A stretch of 64,000 nt of DNA from Fibrobacter sp. UWB2. Its GTDB lineage: Bacteria; Fibrobacterota; Fibrobacteria; Fibrobacterales; Fibrobacteraceae. Position 1 is the first letter of the stretch; each line of letters begins with the position of its first letter. Position numbers and translations under genes: made by a program. Of this stretch, positions 53,000-63,522 are shown one piece after another. The DNA lies in NCBI RefSeq assembly GCF_002210425.1, contig NZ_MWQK01000002.1:620001-684000 (forward strand), in the 5' to 3' direction. The notes under the pieces were generated by a model that had not been told where the DNA came from, ran no database searches, and was given only the letters and a program-made list of their open reading frames with translations.

Positions 53000-54328
53000 A
53001 TGAATATTAAAGATGCCGTTTCTTTTATGTGTGACCTCGCCAAGGGCGAAGCCGAACAGTTTGATGTCATCGCTTCTAACACCCATTCCGAAGGCTTGTC
53101 CGTCTTCCAGGGCCAGGTGCAGAATACCGAAATCTCGGATTCCGTAGGTCTCGGTGTCCGCGTCATCAAGGATGGCCGTCCGGGTTACGCGCATACAGAA
53201 CGCCTCACCGACGAAGCCTTGCACCAGACGCTCAAGGACGCTCTTTGTCACACGCAGTGGACTGAAAAAATCGACATTACGCTCCCACAGGCCGTTGAAC
53301 TCCCGAAGGGCGAACCGAATTACAATCCGGCGCTTGAATCGCTCGACCTTGCGATGATGAAGGACTTCTGCATAGAGCTTGAAAAGGCGACTTTTGCAAA
53401 GTCTAAGGAAATCGAAAATATCCCGTACCTCGGTGGCGATATCGAAAAGGATTATTCCATCGTCGCAAACAACACGGGACTTTTCTACGAAGCCCGCTCG
53501 AACTGCGCTTCTGCGGGTGCCGGTGCAGTCGCAAGCCGGGGTGGCGTCAAGAAGCTTGGCAACTTTGTCAAGAATGGCCGCGACTGGAACGAATTTTCTG
53601 TCGATGAAATTGCAAGCAAGACAGCCGAATATGCAACGGAACTTTTTGGCGCCCAAAAAATCGAGAGCGGCAAGATTCCTGTGATTCTTTCGGAACGCAT
53701 TTCCGCACGTTTCCTCGGCATGTACAGCCAGCCGTTCTTCGCCGAAACGATGCAGAAGGGCCAGTCCCGTCTCGACGGCAAGGAAGGCGAAAAAATTGCA
53801 AGTGACGTGTTCTCGTTGTGGAACGATCCGACAGGCGAAATGTTTGAACACAAGTTCTATTTCGATTCTGAAGGTTGCCTCACGAAGCGCGTGAAGGTCG
53901 TCGAAAACGGCGTCTTCAATTCGGCGCTTTACAACCTTGAAACGGCTGCCAAGGCGGGCCGCGAAACGACAGGCAATGGCGCTCGCAGCTTCGGTAGCAA
54001 GATGTCCACGAGTTTCTACAACATGCTCGTGCCGCCTGGAAGCATGACGACCATGGAACTTTTGAAGCTCTTCCCGAAGTGCTTGCTCGTTGTACGCCTA
54101 GAAGGCAATTCCGGCTGCAATTCCGTGAGCGGTGAACTCAGCATCGGGGCGCACGGTTTCTGGTGCGAGAACGGGACTATTAAACATCCGGTCGATGGCG
54201 TGACGCTCAGCGGCAATTACTTCGACATCATCAAGAACATCGTGGCGGTCGGCAACGAATACCGCGATCCGTTTGCAAGCTACAAAGTGCCCGCACTTGC
54301 CATCAGTGAGTTGAGCGTGAGCGCCTAA
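53000..54328 (+). CDS. pmbA: PmbA/TldE subunit of the TldD-PmbA metalloprotease
   Basis: The 442 residues show the TldD/PmbA layout: EGLSVFQGQVQNTEIS near the N-terminus, LGVRVIKDGRPGYAHTERL, IPVILSERISARFLGMYS, and the C-terminal FYNMLVPPGSMTTMEL with NSVSGELSIGAHGFWCENG. It lacks the HExxxH zinc motif, as expected for the PmbA/TldE partner. With TldD, which is not in the window, it degrades small unfolded peptides or antitoxins. TATAAT at 52978-52983 is close to the start, and no clear ribosome site is seen. Confidence 0.9.
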   Translation: MNIKDAVSFMCDLAKGEAEQFDVIASNTHSEGLSVFQGQVQNTEISDSVGLGVRVIKDGRPGYAHTERLTDEALHQTLKDALCHTQWTEKIDITLPQAVELPKGEPNYNPALESLDLAMMKDFCIELEKATFAKSKEIENIPYLGGDIEKDYSIVANNTGLFYEARSNCASAGAGAVASRGGVKKLGNFVKNGRDWNEFSVDEIASKTAEYATELFGAQKIESGKIPVILSERISARFLGMYSQPFFAETMQKGQSRLDGKEGEKIASDVFSLWNDPTGEMFEHKFYFDSEGCLTKRVKVVENGVFNSALYNLETAAKAGRETTGNGARSFGSKMSTSFYNMLVPPGSMTTMELLKLFPKCLLVVRLEGNSGCNSVSGELSIGAHGFWCENGTIKHPVDGVTLSGNYFDIIKNIVAVGNEYRDPFASYKVPALAISELSVSA

Positions 54329-54379
54329 TTTTTCTAAATTTGCGGTGAAAATTTTAACAATCAACCTATGAGGTTATAA

Positions 54380-54976
54380 ATGTCTCAGATTTCTGCAGTT
54401 CTTATCTTCGGTGCTCCGGGTTCTGGCAAGGGCACTGTGGGCGCAAAGCTCGCCGCTACGACCGCTCTCAAGCACCTCTCCACGGGCGACATCTTCCGTG
54501 GCATCGCTCCGTCTAGCGAATCCGGCAAGCTCCTTGCTTCTTACTCCAGCAAGGGTCTCCTCGTCCCGGACGAAGCTACCGTTGAAATCTTCGGCCGCTT
54601 TGTTGAAGGCCTCGTGAACACGAACAAGCTCAACCCGGAAAAGGACACCCTCCTCCTCGATGGTATTCCTCGCACGGTTGCTCAGGTCGATCTCATCAAG
54701 CCGATCGTCGATGTGAAGCACATCTTCGTTCTCGACATCAAGGACGAAGCTACTATCGTTGCTCGCCTCCTCAACCGCGCCAAGATCGAAGGCCGTAAGG
54801 ACGACGCTGACGAAAACGTCATCAAGAACCGTCTCAAGGTTTACAAGGAATCCACCGCTAAGGTTCTCGAAAAGTACGATCCGAAGATCATCAGCCACAT
54901 CGTTGGCGACAACACTCCGGACGAAGTCTTCCTCGACGTGCTCAAGGCATACGTGGACTTCACGAAGAACGCTTAA
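54380..54976 (+). CDS. adk: Adenylate kinase, short-LID type
   Basis: The P-loop is GAPGSGKGTVG (residues 11-21), STGDIFRG binds AMP, and DGIPRTVAQ carries the conserved Arg. RLLNRAKIEGRKDDADENV is a short LID, without the long zinc-binding or beta-hairpin insert of E. coli Adk. At 198 residues it is at the short end. It interconverts ATP, ADP and AMP in the cytosol. Val in place of Gln in the P-loop (GKGTV) is unusual, so a UMP/CMP-kinase-like specificity is a remote alternative. GAGG precedes the ATG, and a strong terminator follows. Confidence 0.88.
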   Translation: MSQISAVLIFGAPGSGKGTVGAKLAATTALKHLSTGDIFRGIAPSSESGKLLASYSSKGLLVPDEATVEIFGRFVEGLVNTNKLNPEKDTLLLDGIPRTVAQVDLIKPIVDVKHIFVLDIKDEATIVARLLNRAKIEGRKDDADENVIKNRLKVYKESTAKVLEKYDPKIISHIVGDNTPDEVFLDVLKAYVDFTKNA

Positions 54977-55003
54977 TTCGTTCGCTGAACTTTATTCAGA
55001 ATG

Positions 55004-55033
55004 CACCTTGCCCCGCGGCAGGGTGTTTTTTTT
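55004..55033 (+). terminator. Terminator after adk
   Basis: CACCTTGCC-CCGC-GGCAGGGTG (9-bp stem, one wobble) followed by TTTTTTTT. Confidence 0.88.
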
Positions 55034-55171
55034 GAACTGTCATGCCCGCCACCGAGCGGGCATCCCCTCTTTTGCATGTCATTCCCGACTTGATCTCTTT
55101 GATCACTTAGTGCTTTAGCACTTATGTGAGCATGATCCGCGTATGGGGAGGGAATCGCCTTCTTGTATCGC
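55034..55171. repeat. REP-like palindromes in the adk-regulator gap
   Basis: GTCATGCCCGC-CACC-GAGCGGGCAT (55038-55064) is the inverse orientation of the 8872 type. Further on, GTCATTCCCGAC and GGGAATCGCC (about 55078-55160) flank a segment with an inner AGTGCTTTAGCACT hairpin. No gene is seen here. Confidence 0.5.
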
Positions 55172-55252
55172 AAAACACTATGCTGTGTCATATACGAAAA
55201 ATCTTTAAATTTGATATTGAATTTTAACTAAAAACACATATTTTGTGTCATA
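55172..55252. promoter_or_regulatory. Duplicated operator-like site upstream of the TIGR02147-type gene
   Basis: AAAACAC-n5-TGTGTCATA (55172-55192) and AAAACAC-n6-TGTGTCATA (55231-55252) are two copies of an imperfect inverted repeat (ACAC/GTGT) about 59 bases apart. The nearer one ends 31 bases before the ATG, where a promoter would be expected. A site bound by the encoded regulator itself is the simplest reading. Confidence 0.5.
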
Positions 55253-55282
55253 AAAACCTGTAAATAGGGTATATTTGGTAAC

Positions 55283-56116
55283 ATGAAACCGATAACAGAA
55301 TATAAAGATTACCATCCCTTGATCAAGGATTTTTACGAAGCGCAAAAGCGGACTTCGTATTTCTCCTGGCGGGAATTCGCGAAACTCGCGGGGTTCTCTT
55401 CACCGACTTACTTGCGACTTGTGAGCGAAGGCAAGAGCAACTTGAGCCGAGTGTCTATGAACCGCATGATTTCGGCAATGGGGCTTGCGGGCTATGAAGC
55501 GAACTACTTCATTGCGCTCGTCAATTTTTGCAATGCCAAGGACGATGAAGCTAAAAAGCCGTATTGGAAAGAAATGCGCCAGATTGCGCTTGAATTTAAA
55601 GTACGCGTCGTCGATAAGGAGGCTGTTGAATATTTCGATGGTTGGAAAAATCAGGTCGTTCGCGAACTTGCACCGATGATGAATGGGGCCACCCCAGGGC
55701 AGATGGCGAAAACATGCTGCAACGAAATCTCCGCTGCCGATGTCAGCAAGTCGCTAGAGTTCCTGACGAAAGCGGGGTTCCTAAAAAAAGGCGAGGACGG
55801 CTCGTATCGACAGACCGAAAAGAACGTGACTGCGTCAAAGGAAGGCATGGCCTATGCCGTACACTCGATGCAACGCCAAATGTTGCGACTTGCCAGTGAA
55901 TCTATTGAACGCTTTGAACCGCAAGAGCGCAGCGTGTCGAGCGTGACCCTTACGGTCAATCGCGAAAGTTACGAACGTATTGCACAAGAAATCGATGCGT
56001 TCCGCAAAAAGATTGCCGCAATGGCATCGGAAACAGAAGATGCCGATCAAATCTATCATTTGAATATGCAACTGTTCCCGCTAACTTGGAAATTAAATAA
56101 AGATGAGGTGGCTTAG
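55283..56116 (+). CDS. TIGR02147-type regulator (DUF4423)
   Basis: The 277 residues begin with a helix-turn-helix-like region (FSWREFAKLAGFSSPTYLRL, about 28-47) followed by NLSRVSMNRMISAMGL. A second winged region comes at about 130-175 (DVSKSLEFLTKAGFLKKGEDGSY) and RQTEKNVTASKEGM. This arrangement is the large Fibrobacter paralogous family TIGR02147, taken as transcription regulators. It lies one base before the lipoprotein gene at 56118, so the three genes to 58753 are probably one operon it controls. A duplicated operator-like site lies upstream. Confidence 0.82.
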   Translation: MKPITEYKDYHPLIKDFYEAQKRTSYFSWREFAKLAGFSSPTYLRLVSEGKSNLSRVSMNRMISAMGLAGYEANYFIALVNFCNAKDDEAKKPYWKEMRQIALEFKVRVVDKEAVEYFDGWKNQVVRELAPMMNGATPGQMAKTCCNEISAADVSKSLEFLTKAGFLKKGEDGSYRQTEKNVTASKEGMAYAVHSMQRQMLRLASESIERFEPQERSVSSVTLTVNRESYERIAQEIDAFRKKIAAMASETEDADQIYHLNMQLFPLTWKLNKDEVA

Positions 56117-56117
56117 T

Positions 56118-57422
56118 ATGAAAAAGCTTTATAGTTTGTTTACTCTCGGTGCTCTTTTATTTGTCGCATGCTCCGAAAATGCATTGCCGGTTTCGGGCTC
56201 GACGAGTGTCCCGAATATGGAAAATAATTTAATGCCGAAAACACCTGTGCTGTGCAGCGTGATGGGCATGACGGACTCCCTAGAAGCCGTGGAAAAAGGA
56301 TGTATATGGTCACCTACAATGTGGAACCGCACATCGGGATACCGTGCACGCACTGGTGTTGATAACGGGACAAATACTTCGGGTATTTGGACTTGGCATG
56401 TAGATCAGGGTGTTTATAATAATATTCGGTTTGAATGGCCTGGTGTCGCTACGGACCAATATGATTCAATGGCGCTTGCCGATGTTATAGACAAATGTGG
56501 TGGTAGCTTGTGCGGAAAGGTTATTCGTGAACCGAATGAAGATAAAATAGATTCCGCAATGAAATATATTGAGGATGATGGCCGTGCTTATGTAGAATTT
56601 TATTTTGCGGGGAAAGATTCTTTGGGAAATGTCGGAGAAATCGATGCCCGCGCTATGCATGGAATTTGTGTGGAATATTCGGGAGATATTTCTGTGGAAC
56701 TAATACCTAGTGATTCTATTACTAATTTAAATAAAATATCTACTCATTTGGGGATCCGTACAAATTTGTTTAATCCTGAAAATCTTCTGTCTAAAAGTAT
56801 AAAGACGTGTAATGTTTTTGGGGGATTTGGAATTTACACATCTGGTGAAATGGATTGGTCTAAAGTTGTGCCAATAAAGGATGTGCTCGCTCATTTAAAG
56901 GGTATTCGCATCATATTCAACTATAATGAAGAAAATACAGACTTTGATATTATAAGTATTGATTGGTATGATATAACTAAAATTCCAATGACGGATGCTC
57001 ATCCTTCTGATGAAACATGTGAACCGATTTACGTGGATGCATCTTACTGTGATTGCGAGTTTACTACGGAAGACAGAGCTCTTGACGTGGCTACGACTGA
57101 GGCAAGATTCCAACTCGAGAGATGGAAAAATAATGCTGAAAATGATAATGTCCTTTCTGATTTAACGAAAGAATGTTTAGATAATGCCCTTGATAGCCTG
57201 GATAGTTTACGTGAGATAAGACGGAGTTATGCATTTGGTCGTCTACCTTGTGACGATCCTCATCCTCTTGCATTTGCGTGCGCTGATGGATCTCATAGTA
57301 CCACGATCGAGTTTTATGAAAAATACGGGGAATATATGGATAAGATTGAAAAACCGATTGAAGAAAAAATGATTGCATCTGCTGATTCTCTCTTTAACTA
57401 TTGCATGTCGTTAAAAGACTGA
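56118..57422 (+). CDS. Lipoprotein with predicted beta-sandwich, tandem copy 1
   Basis: GAGGTGG precedes the ATG at 56118; the lipobox is FVAC (Cys about residue 17). The next 434 residues include SGIWTWHVDQGVYNN, SMALADVIDKCGG, AYVEFYFAGKD, GICVEYSGD and a late FDIISIDWYDI. That order resembles a jelly-roll, galactose-binding-like domain found in many Fibrobacter secreted proteins, but I cannot name it firmly. The last 100 residues are Cys-containing helices (CDCEF, ECLDNAL, PCDDPHPL). Function unknown, surface-exposed by inference. The downstream gene is a close paralog. Confidence 0.75.
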   Translation: MKKLYSLFTLGALLFVACSENALPVSGSTSVPNMENNLMPKTPVLCSVMGMTDSLEAVEKGCIWSPTMWNRTSGYRARTGVDNGTNTSGIWTWHVDQGVYNNIRFEWPGVATDQYDSMALADVIDKCGGSLCGKVIREPNEDKIDSAMKYIEDDGRAYVEFYFAGKDSLGNVGEIDARAMHGICVEYSGDISVELIPSDSITNLNKISTHLGIRTNLFNPENLLSKSIKTCNVFGGFGIYTSGEMDWSKVVPIKDVLAHLKGIRIIFNYNEENTDFDIISIDWYDITKIPMTDAHPSDETCEPIYVDASYCDCEFTTEDRALDVATTEARFQLERWKNNAENDNVLSDLTKECLDNALDSLDSLREIRRSYAFGRLPCDDPHPLAFACADGSHSTTIEFYEKYGEYMDKIEKPIEEKMIASADSLFNYCMSLKD

Positions 57423-57439
57423 TCTGCAGGAGGCATCGT

Positions 57440-58753
57440 ATGAAAAAGCTTTATAGTTTGTTTGCTCTCGGGGCTGTTTTGTTTGCCGCATGCTCCGACA
57501 ATGCTTCGCAGATTTCGGGCTCGACGAGTGTCCCGAATATGGAAAATAATTTAATGCCGAACACGCCTGTGCTGTGCAGTGTAATGGGCGTGACGGATTC
57601 ACTGGAAGCCATTGAAAAAGGTTGCATTTGGTCGCCTGAAATGTGGAGCCGTACATCGGGATACCGCGTTCGCACTGGTTACGATAACGGGACGAATACT
57701 TCGGGTATTTGGACATGGCATGTAGAACAGGGATATTATAACAGTGTTAGCATTGATTGGCCTGGAACAGCTACAGCAGAATATGATTCGATGGCACTTG
57801 CCGATGTTATAGACAAGTGTGGTGGTAGCTTATGCGGAAAGGTCGTATATGAACCGATTGAAAATAAAGTTGATTCCGCTGCAGCGTATGTCAAATCAAA
57901 TGGTCGTGCTTATGTTGAATTCTATTTTGCAGGGAAGGATGCTTCGGGCAATGTAGAAGACGCGGATGTTAGCGTCATGCAGGGAATTTGTGTTGAATAT
58001 TCGGGGAATGTTGCTAAACTGGAACTTTTACCCAATGATTCAATTGCTGACTTACTTAATGTCTTTAGTTATACAGTCTCGTTGCGTCCTCCCGTGGATA
58101 AAGATGATGATTCTTTGTCTGAAAGTAAAGAATTGTGTTTCCCTTGGAATCAATTTGGATTAACTGCATCTTTAGCTGGTTATGAAAAAATGCCCAAATG
58201 GGTATTCGTTCCAATTGAAAATGTTGTCGCCCATTTAAAAGGAGTGCGTTTCTACTTCCACTTTAGTGAGACAAATACAAACTTTAATATTATAAGTATT
58301 GGTCGGTACCATTTGGCTAATTCTCCAACGACGAATCTTCATCCTGTCAATGAAACGTGTGCACCGATTGCGGTGCTCGAAACCTTCTGTGAGTGCGACT
58401 ACTCAGAAGAAAAAGCTTTTTCACATATTGCGTTTTGGAACTATTTGAATTTTGCGGACAAAAAATACAATGCGGAAAATGATTCTGTACCACTGTCTGA
58501 TTCATCGAAAAAATGTCTAAAAAGTACCCTTGATAGCTTGAGCGCTTTGCATGCAGAGAAATCAGCAGATGACGTTTCACGTCCTTGTGACAATCCTCAA
58601 CCTCTAAGGTTTAGATGTGCCGATGGAACTGAAAGCGAATCGCTTGAGTATGCAGAAATACAAGAGGAATTTAGTAAGATGGTAGAATCGCTTGGTGGAG
58701 TGGCGACGGCTACGGATTCTCTCTTTAACTATTGCATGTCGTTAAATAATTGA
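57440..58753 (+). CDS. Lipoprotein with predicted beta-sandwich, tandem copy 2
   Basis: An AGGAGG site sets the ATG at 57440. The first 30 residues (MKKLYSLFALG...FAACSDN) are nearly identical to the previous gene. TPVLCSVMGVTDSLEA, WTWHVEQGYYNS, DVIDKCGGSLCGK and AYVEFYFAGKD are also kept, while the region after residue 200 is more divergent. It is a tandem duplicate, 17 bases after its paralog, in the same probable operon with the TIGR02147-type regulator. Function unknown. Confidence 0.75.
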   Translation: MKKLYSLFALGAVLFAACSDNASQISGSTSVPNMENNLMPNTPVLCSVMGVTDSLEAIEKGCIWSPEMWSRTSGYRVRTGYDNGTNTSGIWTWHVEQGYYNSVSIDWPGTATAEYDSMALADVIDKCGGSLCGKVVYEPIENKVDSAAAYVKSNGRAYVEFYFAGKDASGNVEDADVSVMQGICVEYSGNVAKLELLPNDSIADLLNVFSYTVSLRPPVDKDDDSLSESKELCFPWNQFGLTASLAGYEKMPKWVFVPIENVVAHLKGVRFYFHFSETNTNFNIISIGRYHLANSPTTNLHPVNETCAPIAVLETFCECDYSEEKAFSHIAFWNYLNFADKKYNAENDSVPLSDSSKKCLKSTLDSLSALHAEKSADDVSRPCDNPQPLRFRCADGTESESLEYAEIQEEFSKMVESLGGVATATDSLFNYCMSLNN

Positions 58754-58790
58754 ATTGTAATTGAATCATAAAAACGAGTTGGAGTGAAAT

Positions 58791-59669
58791 ATGAAGGTTT
58801 CTAAAATTGCTTATGCCATGTTGGTGGCTGTAACGTTGACTGCTTGCTCGGATGTCGGTGATTCGGTGACGGATCCTGCCTTGAGTGAACAAGATAATCG
58901 CGTAGCTCTTGACAATATCACGGTCGAAGGCCATGCCTCGCATCTATCTGCATCGACCGCAACAAATTCAACGATGTTGCGACGTGTGGCGGATGCGGGT
59001 ACCATGGTAAGGATGGCGGAACTGGATTCCGTTACCTTGGATACAACAGGAGTGGTGTTCTATAGCCGCTGCGATGGCTCTACAGGTGAGTTTGCGTTTG
59101 ACCATGTCTCACTTCGTGGCCCGTATGTGAAAATTGAAATCGCTCCGTATGCAGAAAGCGAATCATGGCAATGGAATGGCGACTGGTCCTTTGATATGTT
59201 TGATCAGGAAAAAGACCGTTTTGTGGCGACGTATGGTGTGATTGTCGATTTGAGAAAAACGAGAACTGTCGATATAAATGCGATGACATTTTTGGAAACT
59301 TTTCGTTTGCACCGTTTAGTCCGCTTGGGCTACAGTTTGGTCGATGCCAAAGAACGTGCCGATAAAGAAATCATGAGTGCCGTTGGACTTTCTGGCGAAA
59401 CGTTCGATTTTGACAAAAGAGAATATGTTCGTAATCAAGACCACCAAATTGTCAATAACCTGCTAGAGAATTTGATTGTTGAATGGTCGTCCTATGCATC
59501 GCCATTGCAGGTTGCAAATGCCTTTGGCAATAAGGGCTCGCTTTCAACGAATACTCCGATTAGGGAATTCTTTGTTGATGAACTAAACGTGTGGAAACGA
59601 CAAAAATCTAATAGCGATAGCGCCATTGATTTTATAAAAAGGTTTATAGAGGCTCTTCAAGAAAAATAA
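58791..59669 (+). CDS. Lipoprotein of unknown function
   Basis: The leader ends in the lipobox LTAC (Cys about residue 19). The 292 residues have a mixed fold: a beta-rich part (about 60-140, with VSLRGPYVKIEIAPYAESES) and a helical C-terminal part (TFLETFRLHRLVRLGYSLVD, EYVRNQDHQIVNNLLENL). GGAG precedes the ATG. It follows the lipoprotein pair by 37 bases and may be part of that operon, ending at a shared bidirectional terminator. Confidence 0.7.
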   Translation: MKVSKIAYAMLVAVTLTACSDVGDSVTDPALSEQDNRVALDNITVEGHASHLSASTATNSTMLRRVADAGTMVRMAELDSVTLDTTGVVFYSRCDGSTGEFAFDHVSLRGPYVKIEIAPYAESESWQWNGDWSFDMFDQEKDRFVATYGVIVDLRKTRTVDINAMTFLETFRLHRLVRLGYSLVDAKERADKEIMSAVGLSGETFDFDKREYVRNQDHQIVNNLLENLIVEWSSYASPLQVANAFGNKGSLSTNTPIREFFVDELNVWKRQKSNSDSAIDFIKRFIEALQEK

Positions 59670-59691
59670 AATCGATAGGAGGAATAAAAAA

Positions 59692-59718
59692 GCGGCCGGA
59701 GAAATCCGGTCGCTTTTT
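59692..59718. terminator. Bidirectional terminator
   Basis: GCGGCCGGA-GAAA-TCCGGTCGC with an A-run on the left and TTTTT on the right: a 9-bp stem with one wobble, ending the lipoprotein operon and leuB from opposite sides. Confidence 0.85.
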
Positions 59719-59745
59719 GCGCTGTGGTGCGCTTTGTCGCAAAGA

Positions 59746-62111
<2,366 letters not shown>

Positions 62112-62120
62112 TATTTGATT

Positions 62121-63395
62121 TTACCGTGCAATCCGCACTTGCTTTACGATGCCGTTCTTCACGGAGCGGAGCATGTAGATGCCTTGGGCCTTGATGTCGC
62201 GGGTGTTCTGGAGTGTCGAGACGGCCTCGTCCATGGTGTAGGCGCGCAGGCGGCCGAGGCGCACTCCGTTTACGTCAAAGACGTCGTATGCCTGGAGGGT
62301 ATTCGCTTGCAGGTGGAGGCCGCTACCGATTGCAATCGTGGAATCGCCAATAGTCGAATCCTTCGCAGTAGTATCTTCCTGAAAATTGAAATACTCCTTG
62401 AGCCAGGTCATTGCCGGGCGGTCTATGCCATCCCTGATAATGCCGGAACACCCTTGTTCCCTTGCGTTGCAAGATGCCCATGTCTTGCCGTAGATATAGC
62501 CCCAAAGGGTAATGCCAGCAATATGCTCCTCTTCCATGAAGAGGGAGATTTGTTCTGAATAGCATCTTTTCTGAATTTCATCGTCCAAAGTCGCAATATC
62601 GTATTCGGTAATGAACAATGGAATCTGCGTACTGTCTATAATTTCTTGTAGGTATTTTTTTAGGATATTGAAGTTGAGACAGTTTGTCGGGCTGGAGCCC
62701 GTAGCCATTAAATCATGTCCTTGCATTCCGTAGCCATCGACTGGCGCACCGTTCTTTTTGATGGTATTGATAAGATTTATTCCGACATCTCTTTGCCATT
62801 GGAACGTATTGTAGTCGTTGTAAATGAGGATCGCCTTGGGCCAGCGCTCGCGAGCCATCTTGAAGGCCGTAGTGACGAAATTGTAGTCGCCATCGTTGTC
62901 ACCGCCTAGGGCATCGATAAAGAGATTGCCTCTACCGAATCCAGAGTGGTACTGGTTTGTCGCTGATCGGCCAGCCTCGGTTACCACATCGATCATTTCT
63001 AGGTCGGGGTAATGTTCCGCGACGGCATCAAACCAGGCGGTAATGGCATCCTTGGTTTCTTCAACATTAAGTTGACTGACCCAACCTGGGTAGCGTGAGC
63101 CCCATACGAGTGTGTTGAACTTGAATAGGACTCCGTTCTCTTTTGCCCAGTTGTAAATGGCATCGCACTTGGAAAAGTCGAATTCGCCACGAGTCGCTTC
63201 GATTTGGACCCACAGGCATTCGAATTCAGGGGTAATCTGGTTCCAGTATTTCGCGAAATCAGACGGAACTTCGCCATCAATCGGAATGTTGCCGACGAAC
63301 TTTGCGGCACCGTCGGCAAGGCCGAGGGCTGAAACGCTACTCACTGCCACGCCCCAAAGGGCTAAAAACGCAATTTTTAAGGTTCTAGAACACAT
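62121..63395 (-). CDS. Secreted GH10 xylanase-like enzyme with C-terminal sorting-type domain
   Basis: A signal peptide (ending SVSALG, about residue 25) precedes a GH10 barrel: NTLVWGSRYPGWV, DVVTEAG with the acid/base Glu, IYNDYN, VDGYGMQGHD, and FITEYDIA with the nucleophile Glu. WGYIYGKTW closes the barrel. Deviations from standard GH10 are Gly for His in the VWH motif and Thr for Asn before the acid/base Glu. A C-terminal domain (YDVFDVNGVRLGR ... GIYMLRSVKNG) matches that on the other secreted enzymes. It should act on xylan or a related glycan outside the cell. It is divergent from the CE4 gene. Confidence 0.9.
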   Translation of the reverse strand: MCSRTLKIAFLALWGVAVSSVSALGLADGAAKFVGNIPIDGEVPSDFAKYWNQITPEFECLWVQIEATRGEFDFSKCDAIYNWAKENGVLFKFNTLVWGSRYPGWVSQLNVEETKDAITAWFDAVAEHYPDLEMIDVVTEAGRSATNQYHSGFGRGNLFIDALGGDNDGDYNFVTTAFKMARERWPKAILIYNDYNTFQWQRDVGINLINTIKKNGAPVDGYGMQGHDLMATGSSPTNCLNFNILKKYLQEIIDSTQIPLFITEYDIATLDDEIQKRCYSEQISLFMEEEHIAGITLWGYIYGKTWASCNAREQGCSGIIRDGIDRPAMTWLKEYFNFQEDTTAKDSTIGDSTIAIGSGLHLQANTLQAYDVFDVNGVRLGRLRAYTMDEAVSTLQNTRDIKAQGIYMLRSVKNGIVKQVRIAR

Positions 63396-63522
63396 AATTT
63401 ACCAATATAAACATACTTTCACTTTGCGGATAAATGTCCAATGAGGCGATGTTTACCATTGACAAAACGTCTACAATCTACGGTCATGAACTATATTTAT
63501 TGATATTTAATGGATTAGAATT

